Assembly: GCA_036365515.1 (NCBI GenBank)
Contig: CM070873.1
Location: forward strand, 220,976,376-221,040,375
Origin: Torymus aiolomorphi
Lineage: Eukaryota; Arthropoda; Insecta; Hymenoptera; Torymidae
DNA: 64,000 nt
Direction: 5' to 3'
Shown here: in pieces, positions 20,628 through 30,465 of the stretch
Numbering within the stretch: position 1 is the first letter of the stretch
Layout: every line of letters begins with the position of its first letter
Notes under the pieces: generated by a model
The model's database searches: none
Seen by the model: the letters and a program-made list of their open reading frames with translations, nothing else
Told to the model about the DNA's origin: nothing
Made by a program: the position numbers and the translations under genes

Positions 20628-21956
20628 CTATTTTTTATTTTTTGCCAGAGACGTATATTTAATATTAAAGTCACTATTTAATCTTGCATTCAGCCTATTT
20701 GTCACATTCGCTAACACCTTCGACGATACCTGTTTCTGTGATTCTGTTGTTCCATCCTGGGTGCTGATACCTTTATTGTTAGGACTAATTGTCGCCTGTT
20801 TAGTGGACGCGTTCTTTTTCTCCCACTGGAAAAACTCAGCTGCTTTTGCTCTTGTATAAGTTTTCAATACTGTACTGATCTCTTTGTCCTCTGGAACCTG
20901 AGAGAGGCCATCGTAATTTTCATTATTCTTGTCCCTTATTGACTCTGGTTTTCTAGCTTTCATTTGGGTATCATCTTTAATTCCAAGGTTATTATCATCT
21001 CTAGTTCTAAGGTTAGGAAAGTCTTCTTTATTAAGTCTAGGGGCTTTAACTGAGCCAAAAATTTGTGCGTGAGCCTCTGCATAAGAAACATTTTCATATG
21101 CCATTTTTTCGTATAAAAGTTTATTTTTTTCGTAAATTTGACATCTGCTGTCGATAGACTTGTGACTGCCTTTACAATTTGCGCATCTGGGGGTGATTCC
21201 CATGCACTCTCCTTCATGGTGCAATTCTCCACACATAGAGCACCGTTTCTTATTTTTGCAAGTTCTAGCTAAATGCCCAAATTTAAAACAGTTGAAGCAC
21301 TGCATGGGGTTTCTCACATATGGATCGACTTTTGTTTTTACTAAACAGATGGTAACTTCTTTGGGAAGTACGTCACCTTTGAAGCTAACTAATACTGACG
21401 TCGTTGGTTGCCATTTATCTTCATCACTTTTGCTTTGGCGATTCCTTCTATTCATCCGGCTAACGTCCAATATTTCCATAGGAGCAACAATTTCTGCTTT
21501 TAATTCTTCATTTGTTATGTCTACCGGGATGCCTCTCAATACTCCCTTTCTCATTTTTTTAAACCCTGGAACAAACGTAGTCATTTTATTTTCATTGAAA
21601 ACCGGATCTACAAGTGCTTTATTAGCTTCCATTCTGTCCTTGAAAAATATTATGCCTTTAAAGCGACCATCCTTTTTCACTTCGTATACTGACTTGTAGT
21701 GTTCCAAGACTATTTTTCCAACTTTGTATATGTTAAAGGAACTTGTCGATAACTCTGTATTTTTAACCCATATCTGAAAAGGGCCGTTACATTCATCCGA
21801 ATATCCTTCTTTATCATACTTTTTCGATTCTATCTCATTAGCGTTTTTGTTCTGTCTTTTCATCTCTCTTACATCATCATTTTGCTCTTGACTCAATTTT
21901 CTCTTAACATCTGCTTTATCTATTGTCCAATCCATATTTTCATCTGTCTTTGTCAT
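20628..21956 (-). CDS. ORF1 (Gag-like RNA-binding protein) of the I-clade LINE
   Basis: Nucleic-acid-binding partner of ORF2 that packages the element RNA. 442 residues from ATG 21956. The acidic/basic N-terminus (~1-60) is followed by an RRM-like region (~60-190; FQIWVKNTE, GRFKGIIFFKDRMEA, VLRGIPVDIT). Three zinc knuckles lie at ~215-270: CFNCFKFGHLARTC, CSMCGELHHEGEC and CANCKGSHKSIDSRC, as in I, Jockey and R1 ORF1 proteins. The C-terminus is low-complexity, polar and probably disordered. It ends 79 bp before the ORF2 start, so ORF2 is likely made by reinitiation or internal initiation on the same RNA. No frameshift or stop. Confidence 0.9.
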   Translation of the reverse strand: MTKTDENMDWTIDKADVKRKLSQEQNDDVREMKRQNKNANEIESKKYDKEGYSDECNGPFQIWVKNTELSTSSFNIYKVGKIVLEHYKSVYEVKKDGRFKGIIFFKDRMEANKALVDPVFNENKMTTFVPGFKKMRKGVLRGIPVDITNEELKAEIVAPMEILDVSRMNRRNRQSKSDEDKWQPTTSVLVSFKGDVLPKEVTICLVKTKVDPYVRNPMQCFNCFKFGHLARTCKNKKRCSMCGELHHEGECMGITPRCANCKGSHKSIDSRCQIYEKNKLLYEKMAYENVSYAEAHAQIFGSVKAPRLNKEDFPNLRTRDDNNLGIKDDTQMKARKPESIRDKNNENYDGLSQVPEDKEISTVLKTYTRAKAAEFFQWEKKNASTKQATISPNNKGISTQDGTTESQKQVSSKVLANVTNRLNARLNSDFNIKYTSLAKNKK

Positions 21957-22241
21957 TTTTATTTTCGAAATCCGCCCGGTAAACCGGGGGATCTTTCTTG
22001 GGACTCACCAGTATACACGTGGAGTTTTATGAAACTAACCTCAAACCGTAGTAAAGCTTATTTCTTTCGTTCCCCTCGAACTCCCACGATAGTAGGAGTA
22101 TGCTCCGCGCACAGCGGCACCCTTTTTTAAGTTATTTTGGCTCGCGCACTAATATTTCCTCATTCATAGAAAGGAAAACTCAGTCTTTTTTCTCCGCCGG
22201 AAAAACCTCGGTTATCTATGTTTTCGGCGCGGACCGGGTTC
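21957..22241 (-). promoter_or_regulatory. 5' UTR and internal promoter region of the I-clade LINE
   Basis: Noncoding 285 bp between the duplication at 22242 and ORF1. In such elements the promoter lies inside the 5' UTR; this is family knowledge, and I do not see a clear initiator. The segment is less AT-rich than the ORFs. Confidence 0.5.
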
Positions 22242-22253
22242 TGCGTATCTTTA
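22242..22253. repeat. Target-site duplication, right copy
   Basis: TGCGTATCTTTA, identical to 16620-16631; it defines the 5' end of the I-clade insertion. Confidence 0.85.
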
Positions 22254-22264
22254 ATATTTTTTTT

Positions 22265-22600
22265 TTGAAATATGTAGCGCCATCTATGTTAAAATCTATT
22301 ACGATTTTCCAGAGATGGCGCTTGTGTCATATTTCATCAATAGTATGTACTTCCTACCTTACCGACCTATGGGTCGGTCAAATCGCAGAATTGAGTTTGA
22401 CACCCCCTTAACAGTAGTGGTTTCAGCGTGCGGAAACCACTCGAGTTCAGCGCGCGAACCGGGCGCGTTCGGCCTCGAAACGCCATCGCACGCAACTTTA
22501 GCAATGCGCTGTTGTTTCAGCCCGAAACCGCGTGCGTCTCGGCTGCGAAACGACAGTCGTTCCAGCGCACTGGAACGAGCGACGTTTCATCACTTTGACT
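22265..22600. repeat. Dispersed GC-rich repeat, copy 2, with several hairpins
   Basis: GAAATATGTAGCGCCATCT... AGATGGCGCTTGTGTCATATTTC is a short inverted repeat (22270-22337). From ~22350 comes the repeat shared with 6671-6800, in which the TTGAGTTTGACACCCCCTTAA end is inverted relative to copy 1. AGTGGTTTC/GAAACCACT (~22417-22443) and CGAAACGACAGTCGTTCCAG with its inverted partner (~22547-22590) are further hairpins. No ORF. Confidence 0.5.
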
Positions 22601-22724
22601 GTCCCGCGCGCAAGTATAGCGTACCGCGACTGTTTCATTCTGTCATCAATACAGTTACGGACTTACGGCACTGTATCCGTTCCGCACCTTCTGTAACCAG
22701 GCGCGTCTTATTTTTTTTTCCGTA

Positions 22725-23009
22725 TAATTGCGAGCCTTTTGAGTTGAAGTTATTAATTATGTCAATTATTATACTCGTATATTTATATATACGAAAATTA
22801 TCTTACAGTGTATATCATTTATTCTCATTAATATTAAACGTATTATTATACACATTAATATTAAAATTTTCATATTAGAAGTAAAAGGATATGGCGGTGT
22901 GAAGATCATCTGTATTGTATTGTGAGCCTTCTGAGTTGAAGTTATTAATGTTACAATGTACGTCGTTTATACACGTTAATATTAAACTTATTATTACACA
23001 TTAATATTG

Positions 23010-23071
<62 letters not shown>

Positions 23072-23135
23072 TCTCTCTCTCCGCGCTGCCGGTCATCCGA
23101 CGTCTCCCCCCGCTCCCGCCACACGCTATACATGG
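22725..23135 (+). repeat. ~190-bp tandem duplication ending in a (CT)n tract
   Basis: GCGAGCCTTTTGAGTTGAAGTTATTAAT at 22729 recurs as GTGAGCCTTCTGAGTTGAAGTTATTAAT at 22922, followed in both by TTAATATTAAACgTATTATTA-type sequence. ATGGCGGTGT follows each copy (22890 and 23132). The (CT)n run is at 23014-23082 with one CCC interruption. Confidence 0.65.
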
Positions 23136-23307
23136 CGGTGTAGACCTATATATCGTGGATCTGAAGTTACTCACTGATACTACTCACATCCACCTTAAAA
23201 GGCTCACGTTTAATATATAAGCTAGTACAATCATGATATTAGATAAACGAGTTACAAAAGAAAACTTCCGTGGATGATACAATTTTTCTTATAGATACAG
23301 AATTGTA

Positions 23308-23567
23308 CACGGAGAGAAATTCCATAGTTAAAATTACCAGAGTACTCTAGTAATTTTTTCACAGACTGACTCAAATGGACTTTTTACGAGATTTTTAACA
23401 AATTTTACGGACCACAAAATAATTTGTATGATTCACATTCGAAAAATTACAACAGTACAAGGTAAAATTTATTTTGTGTCTCGTAAAATTTGTTAAAAAT
23501 CTCGTAAAATGTCCATTTGAGTCAGTCTGTGACAAAATTACTAGAGCACTCTGGTAAAAAGGAATTA
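23308..23567. mobile_element. Palindromic MITE of the CACGGAGAGAAAT type
   Basis: Starts CACGGAGAGAAATTCC. The arms TTACCAGAGTACTCTAGTAA (from ~23334) and TTACTAGAGCACTCTGGTAA (to ~23557) are inverted, with further paired blocks (GACTGACTCAAATGGAC and its complement). About 260 bp, no ORF. Confidence 0.6.
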
Positions 23568-24153
23568 ATTAAAAAGTATTAATGAAATTTATAAACTGCC
23601 ATTTCATACGTCAGTGTTACCTTTATTATATGGTTTGATTAAAATACATGTAGATTACAATGAATGAAAAATAGTAGTAAATTATATTTATGTAATAATA
23701 AAAAGTTGTACAAAAAGATTATCAGTGATATATAATGATAACCATAAAATAAAATAAATAAGATTGATACCACCTCTCATAAAACCTCTCATAAAAAGTA
23801 ATATCAAATGAAAATAAATGATATTTGAAGTCTATAATTTTAAACTTATTATCATTTTTTATTGCTTTATATCACGTTCTATTGGTTTTTATCGTTTCTT
23901 ATCAGATTCTATTATTTTTATTTATTTCTTATTACTATTTATTATAGTTTATTAAAAAAATCTACTTTTAACGATATTTATCTTTTTTTTTTAAATAACT
24001 TTCACCAGAAATATGACCAAAGAGTGGTAAAAACGCTTATCTATTATTTTTATTTAACATATCAAAATTTTCAGTTCAATTCCCAAAAAGTTCTGAAATC
24101 CGCCAAAAAAAAAGTCTTTTTTTATACATGTCGATTTCTTATGTGTTTAACTA
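23568..24153. other. AT-rich, nothing recognised
   Basis: A very AT-rich stretch with a Phe/Tyr/Leu-rich open frame (23862-24173) explained by composition. No repeat unit or inverted ends seen. Confidence 0.4.
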
Positions 24154-24420
24154 GTGTTACGTATGAACTTTAACGATGCTCATAGCTTGTTGATCGCTAC
24201 CCCATTGGAAATTGCGCTTCCACGACGGAAATTGCGGACTTGCACTTTCCAGCGAGGCCTCACAGGCTCTCGCGTAACGTGGGAACGTCCTTATCAGAGA
24301 TACGAGGTATCCAGTGGACAGCCAAACAGCCGCCACGGCTCGTCCGTGACGTCCATTTGATTTATAATAAAGATAAAGAAACGGATCGTTCTAAATTAAA
24401 TATTTTAAACACTTAACATT
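24154..24420 (+). repeat. Candidate solo LTR
   Basis: Starts TGTTACGTATG, like the BEL/Pao LTR start at 5008, is GC-richer than its flanks, has AATAAAG near 24366 and could end ...ACTTAACA near 24417. No convincing target duplication flanks it, so this is a weak call. Confidence 0.25.
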
Positions 24421-25020
24421 TCTCACTATCTATAATATTTATGTATATCATCGTCCAGTTAACCGCTGCAGAATGTAATATCATCAAGTACGGCCGGTTA
24501 ATAGTCTGCTTCAGATACAGAAATCAATTCCTTCCTGTCTCCCGTTTAATTACTGCTCGCCACAACAAGAAAGAGCTTGCGTATTACTACGGAATTTTAT
24601 CTTGAACTTGTTATATTATTTATAATTTTACAACCGAAAAAATGATCGTATCTGTACATTTTTACACCACATTTCATTTAGAACATAGCAATTGGCAAAT
24701 GTTCTAATAAATATTGTAGACTTCTTGATTTCACTATTTGAGATTACGTTGGACCAATACCGCAGTAATATCAGCAATCGTTTTGTATACAAATGACGGT
24801 ATTACCGCGGATGGCCAAATAATAATGTAGTATATTCATACAAATCGTGCTTTATTCCCTTTTTAAGACGATTTCTTATATTAATTAATATTTTCTATGT
24901 TCGAATAAATATTAAATGTCGAATTATACTATGAACAATGAAATTGCAGAGCGTTTTTCGTCGATCCACGGTAATTGGAGCTTCCGCGGTAATACCCACA
25001 TTTACCCTATAGTGATCGTT
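24421..25020. other. AT-rich intergenic stretch, nothing recognised
   Basis: No open frame, tandem unit or inverted ends. GGTATTACCGCGG-like words occur near 24790 and 24985 but are too short to interpret. Confidence 0.4.
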
Positions 25021-25023
25021 GTT

Positions 25024-26250
25024 CCGTCAGGATTACCCACATAGCACGAAATGTTTCTGCAAGGTTTTCAAAAGGATTCAAGAAAAGTTGGAAACCTTGC
25101 AAAAATATTTCAGAAAAAGGTTTCTAAAAGGTTCATATGTCCGTGCAATAAACGTTCAAAAATATTTCTTGAAATATATTTGGCACCTTTCCTAAAAGGT
25201 TAGATGAAAGTTTTTAAAAGGTTTTGACAATGTTTCAGGAAAGTGCCTCAGATGCCTAAAAATTTCATGAAAAGTTTTTAAATAGTTTTAAAAAGAATTC
25301 TGGAAATATTTTCTGAAAGCTTTTCCTGAAAAGTTACAAGACATATTTCTGAAAGGTTGTGACAATATTTTATGCAAGTGCCTCAGATGTCTCAACACAT
25401 TACGAAAACTTTTCAAAATATTTCAACAAGTTTTCAAAAAATATTTTTCGAAAGGTATCTGAAAGGTTTCCTGAAAAGTTCTGTGAAATATTTCTGAAAA
25501 GTTACGACAATGTTCTACACAAGTTTCTAAGAGGTCTCAAAACCATCACGAAAACTTTTCAAAATATTTCAACAAGTTTTAAAAAAACATTTTTCGAAAG
25601 GTATCTTAATGGTTTCCTAATAAGTTCTGTGAAATATTTCTGAAATGTTACGACAATGTTTTATGCAAGTTTCTAACAGGTCTGAAAACTATGACGAAAG
25701 GTTTCTGAAATATTTTAAAAAGATTTACAAAAATATTTTTCGAAAGGTATCTGAAAGGTTTCCTGAAAAAGTTCTGTGAAATATTTCTGAAATGTTACGA
25801 CAATGTTTTACGCAAGTTTCTAAGAGGTCTCTAAACCATCACGAAAGGTTTCTGAAATATTTCAAAAAGATTTATAAAAATATTTTTCGAAAGGTTTCCT
25901 GAAAAGTTCTCTGAAATATTTCTGAAAGGTTACGACCATGTTTTACGCAAGTTTCTAAGAGGTTGCCAAATCATCACATAAGGTTTTTGAAATATTTAAA
26001 AAATATTTCAAGAAATATTTTGTGAAAGATATTGGAAAGGTTTCCTGAAAAGTTCTGTGAAATATTTCTGAAAGGATACGACAATGTTTTACGCAAGTTT
26101 CTAAGAGGCCTCAAAACCATCAAGTAAGGTTTTTGAAACATTTTAAAAAGATTTAAAAAAATATTTTTCAAAAGAAATCGGAAATAGAAATGTTTTAATA
26201 TATTTTTTTAACAATTTTGAAAACAAGTTTTTTCCTTGTAGACTTTTCAA
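25024..26250 (+). repeat. ~145-bp tandem array, about seven units
   Basis: ACGACAATGTTTTAcGCAAG marks recur near 25362, 25502, 25652, 25797, 25934 and 26077 (137-150 bp apart). Units are built from a smaller word, GAAAGGTTTCTGAAATATTTC. The left end is ACCCACATAGCACG, resembling the ends at 27986 and 32905. It leads into a shared CGCAGAAAAA linker and a tRNA-like end at 26428. Confidence 0.75.
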
Positions 26251-26427
26251 GTTGATGATCTTTCCTGAACTCCTGCAACTTAATATATATGAATATTTAT
26301 TATATCAGATATGTTTTTTAATATTAAATTATTATATATTTGCATTAATTTATATTAATTATCGCTCGCAATTTCGCATTTACAAATTATCTTACAGAAA
26401 AAACGCAGAAAAAAATTTTGACCTAAG

Positions 26428-26493
26428 GTGGGATCGCGAACTCGAGACCCTCGGATTACAAGGCTGATGCTCTAACCACTACGCTACGCAACG
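26428..26493 (-). tRNA. tRNA-like sequence (SINE head or pseudo-tRNA, Thr-like)
   Basis: On the minus strand TAGCGTAGTGGTTAGAGC is a good A box and D arm, followed by CCTTGTAAT where a UGU anticodon would sit and GAGTTCGCGATCCC as a degenerate B box/T arm. The anticodon stem pairs badly and the acceptor is poor, so not a working tRNA. It is preceded on the plus strand by AACGCAGAAAAAAATTTTG, the same linker as at 29246. Confidence 0.55.
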
Positions 26494-26950
26494 CTTCTAC
26501 CGTACAAAATTTTAATTTTAGCTAAGTATAGAGTAAACTTGAATAAAAATTACAAACATTTGATTAGAAGACAACATATTGAGTACTTTCGACTATGATA
26601 TTTAATAGACTCAACTAATTCTTTTGTTAAGGCCATGTGAAGTACCGACATGATCCCTACCTTACCGGCACCTAAACTTTAATTCTTTTATCGTATTTAA
26701 ACAAGAATTTTAGAAAAAGCGTTCTTCATGCTCTCCGAAATAACATTAAGTGAAATGCCCTATTAAATTTTTAAATCATTGCATTAATTAGATTTTTCTA
26801 AAATGGATTTTGAAATGTTTCATGATTTGTTCGGGTTAATTACTAATTTGGAAAACGTTTTTGGAAAAATCTAATGGATGGAATCATTTGGAAATTTAAT
26901 ACAGTATGCTTAAACCAATTTCGGTGGGTGTGAAAAAACGCTAGTAGTAT
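26494..26950. other. AT-rich spacer, nothing recognised
   Basis: No ORF or repeat unit found; composition changes abruptly to C/G-rich at ~26955. Confidence 0.4.
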
Positions 26951-26954
26951 AGCT

Positions 26955-27865
26955 AGGGGGTTTCTGGAGCCCCCCACCACCTCACCCATCCGCGACCCCC
27001 CTCCCCCACCCCGCCCCTCGTCCATGGGGCATGACGTCACAAACCTTCTAGAACATTCGACGCCGTCACCTTGTTGCGCAAATGCGAATAACCCATCCCC
27101 CGCCCCCCCTGTCGAATGTTCAATGACGTTCTAGAGCATTCTGTAATTAATCATGGGTCATTGTGAGCGAGTATTGCGCAAACGCGAGTAACCCATCGAG
27201 ATGCGCGCGCGCGCGCGCGTTTTTCGTGCAGGGACATGCAGCGCATTGGCCTATATTCGCTACAACCTTATCGCAGCGATTCTCGGAACTCCGATTATTT
27301 TAGTAACCCATCGATATGCGCGCGCGCGCGCGTTTTTCGTGCAGCGACATGCAGCGCATTGGCCGATATTCGCTACAACCTTATCGCAGCGATTCTCGGA
27401 ACTCCGATTATTTTAATCGCGGTCATCTCACGAGCAGCCCCCATCCCCCTGCCTTGCGTGCAGGGGCATGCAGCTTTCGGGAATGAGCATGCGTTCGTCG
27501 CGGTGATTGTAGCGAGGCAACAAACCTTCTAGAACATTCGAGAGGCAGGTCCCGCAATGACGTCATCGAACCTTCTCGAAGATTGCACAATAGCCCTCAA
27601 CGTGCGCAATTGTGCGACCCTGGACCTGCTTGAGCTCGCACGCGTGCGTTATTCGTGCAGGAACATGCAGCGCATAGGCCGATATTCGCTACCACCTTAT
27701 CGCAGCGATTCTCGGAACTCCAATTATTTTAATCGCGGTCGCCTCACGAGCAGCCCCCATCTCCCTGCCGAATATTCGATGATGACATGTGCTCTTGTGC
27801 GACCCTGCAGGAGGTGTCAAATTACGGATAAACAATCCGATTGACGTCATTAAATATTACACCCT
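26955..27865. repeat. CpG-rich patch with a ~115-bp tandem repeat
   Basis: CGCGCGCGTTTTTCGTGCAG + gGACATGCAGCGCATTGGCC + TATTCGCTACaACCTTATCG is repeated at ~27204-27300, ~27320-27415 and, diverged, ~27640-27735. It includes two (CG)n tracts. TGCGCAAAcGCGAgTAACCCATC words recur. Small open frames here are repeats of each other. CpG is kept high, so the DNA is either young or unmethylated. Confidence 0.65.
27032..27060. promoter_or_regulatory. CRE-like site next to a perfect three-unit heat-shock element
   Basis: TGACGTCA (27032-27039) and, 6 bp on, TTCTAGAACATTC (27046-27058), which fits nTTCnnGAAnnTTCn. The same heat-shock-type element recurs exactly at 27527-27539, with near copies at 27129-27141 and 27573-27585; CRE palindromes recur at 27558-27565 and 27842-27849. 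Motif match only; no adjacent gene is visible. Confidence 0.35.
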
Positions 27866-27985
27866 CATTAAATGTTTCCAAAATGCGCGTGCGCGTTGGG
27901 TATTGCGGAGCATACGTGGCTCCGGGCCGAGCAGTGCGTGATATCAGATGTCATCGAGTAAGTGTAGCAGTAGAATGACTCATTA

Positions 27986-29273
27986 CCCACACAGCATGTA
28001 TTAATTCTGAAAGGATTCTGAAAGAATGCATGAAATAATTTTATTCTTTCAGAAATCATTCAGTGAAAGGATTCTGTAATAATGCTATGTCCGGGGTATT
28101 TTCCTTTCAGAATTAATTCAATGGAATAATTCAAAAATAATTTATAATATTATTGCAAAATTTATTCAATAGAAGATTTCTGAAAGGATTCATGGATTAT
28201 TACCAAAAGGTTACTAAAAGATATTTCAAAATTATTTCCTGAAATAATTCTGAAAGGAAAATACCCCGAACATAGCATCATTACAGAATCCTTTCACTGA
28301 ATGATTTCTGAAAGAATCTTTCAGAATCCTTTCAGAATTAATATCACATATTATTGCAGAATCATTTCAATAAAAGATGTCTGAAAGGATTCAGGAATTA
28401 ATTTTGTGAATTAATTCGAAAATATTATGAAAATATTACTAACAAGAAATTTGGAAGACGGATAAATCCCGTATTATTACAGAATCCTTCCAATGAAAGA
28501 TGTCTCAAAGGATTCAGGAATTAATTTGTGAATTAATTCCTGAATCCTTTCAGACATCTTTCATTGAAAGGATTCTGTAATAATACGTGATTTATACTGT
28601 TCGAAATTTCTTTTTAGTAATATTTCCATAATATTTTCGAATTAATTCACAAAATTAATTTCTGAATCCTTTCAGACATCTTTCATTGTAAGGATTCTGC
28701 AATAATACGTTATTTATACTCTTTGAAATTTCTTTTTAGTAATATTTCCATAATATTTTGGAATTAATTCACAAAATTAATTCCTGAATCCTTTCAATGA
28801 AAGATGTATGAAAGGATTCAGGAATTAATATTGTGAATTAATTAAGAAATATTATGGAAATATGACGAACAAGAAATGTGAAGAGGATAAATCCGTATTA
28901 TTACAGAATCCTTCCAATGAAGGATGTCTGAAAGGATTCAGGAATTAATTTTGTGAATTAATTCGAAAATATAATGGAAATATTACTAACAAAAAATTTC
29001 GAAGGTTATAAAATCATGTATTATTGCAGAATCCTTTCAATGAAAGATTTTTGGAAGGATTCAGGAATAAATATTGTGAATTAATTAGAAAATATTTAGT
29101 AAATATTACTAACAATAAATTTCGAAGGGTATATATAATCCCGTATTTGAAGGTACATTTTTATAATTTAGAATATTATTTAAATAATATTCTAACTATT
29201 TTTACATATATTTACATTGTTAATAATTTTACACTATTTTATCGCAGAAAAAACGCAGAAAAATTTTTTACAT
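27986..29273 (-). repeat. Array of GAAAGGATTCAGGAATTAATT words, tRNA-headed element E2
   Basis: Starts TACCCACACAGCATG and consists of diverged units of ~140-190 bp made of TCTGAAAGGATTC, AATTAATTCCTGAATCC and GAAATATTACTAACAAGAAATTT. Many units are in opposite orientations, so the array folds on itself. It is followed by ATCGCAGAAAAAACGCAGAA and a minus-strand tRNA-like head. Read on the minus strand it is tRNA head, linker, repeats, CATGCTGTGTGGGTA end. Confidence 0.6.
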
Positions 29274-29342
29274 GATGGAGATTCGAACCCGGGTCGCTTG
29301 GGTACTACGCAAATACGCTATCCATTACGCTATCGCTCGCTT
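29274..29342 (-). tRNA. tRNA-like sequence, head of element E2 (Arg-tRNA-like)
   Basis: Minus strand: TAGCGTAATGGATAGCG is a good A box and GGGTTCGAATCTCC a good B box, separated by ~35 nt. Stems are imperfect, so a SINE head or pseudo-tRNA rather than a gene. The linker CGCAGAAAAAACGCAGAAAA is shared with 26400. Confidence 0.6.
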
Positions 29343-29345
29343 GTT

Positions 29346-30465
29346 AGATCATTTCATTTTTTTCATTATATACTGCAATATGAGTGATACGATACATTAG
29401 AAAATTTATTCTTAATATTACTTTATTTTTTAATATTAACTTTGATCAATTAATTCATAGTTATTTAATACTTTTAGTTTATTAAATATTGTATTAAGTC
29501 GATGTGAAATGTGTGTGTATAAAGGGAGCTCTTCCTTACCGACGTTATGAGTTTTTACATTTTTTTGATCTTAGATTTCACTGCACTCCGTAATTGCATA
29601 AATAATACACCTATAAATTTTTCAGAAATTCTGTTCATTATTTTTCATAAAAAACTGGTAGAAAATTTTTCAACCCGTTTCCTGTAAAATCTATAACGAG
29701 CAATAACTTGAAAATTTACACATAGTGTATTTTTGTCATTACGAAGGGCAATAAAGAGCTCTTTTCCCGAAATTCGATAAAAATAAAAAAATGATAATTG
29801 CATATAATGCAGAGATGAATAGAATGAGCTCTACCTTACCGACGTTATTATTATTTGTAGTGTTTTCAATTTAGAATCAACTTTTAGAGTCAAAGGCTCT
29901 TTACTCTTGGCAGACGTATAAATAATATTTCTGTCGATTTTGAGGGGACTTCTAAACATTGTCATACTGAAAGAATACTATTATGAATAATAATAAAAAA
30001 TATTGCTTATTTTAACTACCTATATTATTCATCTTTAAATGTTTTTTTTCCTTTTATTTTAAGTTTTTATATTCTTACATTAACTTTTCAAATTAATATT
30101 TTTCGCAATTAGTAAATGTTTCAATCTATCTTAGTTCACAAAAACGAAAAATTATATACCCCCCACACATTTTAATACGTTCTTTAATAGGATCATACGA
30201 ATGTAGAAAACAATGGACGACTAAATCCGATCATTATCCAATCATTTCATTTTTTTCATTATATAGTGCAAAATGACTGACAAAATAAATTAGAATATTT
30301 ATTTCTAATATTTCTTTATTTTTTAATATTAACTTTGTTTAATTAGTATATACTTATTTAGTAAGTTTTGTTTATTAAATATTGTATTAATTAGGACTTA
30401 TTTGATTGAAACAAATTCGAATTAAAAACAAAATAAATACGATGCCTCTTATATACGGACGCTGC
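29346..30465. other. AT-rich noncoding stretch with scattered repeat words
   Basis: TTTTTCATTATATAcTGCAAaATGA occurs twice (29359 and 30256), each followed by ATACATTAGAA-like and TTTTAATATTAACTTTG. So 29340-29480 and 30235-30380 are diverged direct copies ~895 bp apart, with CTCTtCCTTACCGACGTTAT copies between (29530 and 29830). No ORF. Confidence 0.5.

Larger units (their letters stand above)
16632..22241 (-). mobile_element. Full-length I-clade non-LTR retrotransposon, 5.6 kb
   Basis: Bounded by a 12-bp direct repeat (TGCGTATCTTTA) and read on the minus strand. The 5' UTR is ~285 bp (22241-21957), then ORF1 (442 codons), a 79-bp gap, ORF2 (1270 codons) and a ~104-bp 3' UTR ending ...AACTAAACAAACAA without a long poly(A). 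Length, two open ORFs, ORF1 zinc knuckles, the endonuclease-RT-RNase H order and the lack of LTRs fit the I clade (I factor is ~5.4 kb). Both ORFs are uninterrupted, so this copy may be recent and competent. Confidence 0.92.

Noticed and set aside
16644..21699. Plus-strand frames across the I-clade element
   Set aside because: Antisense shadows of ORF1 and ORF2, which have full domain support on the minus strand.
24154..24420. A confident solo LTR
   Set aside because: LTR-like start, polyadenylation-like signal and CA end are present but flanking duplication is missing; left as a low-confidence feature only.
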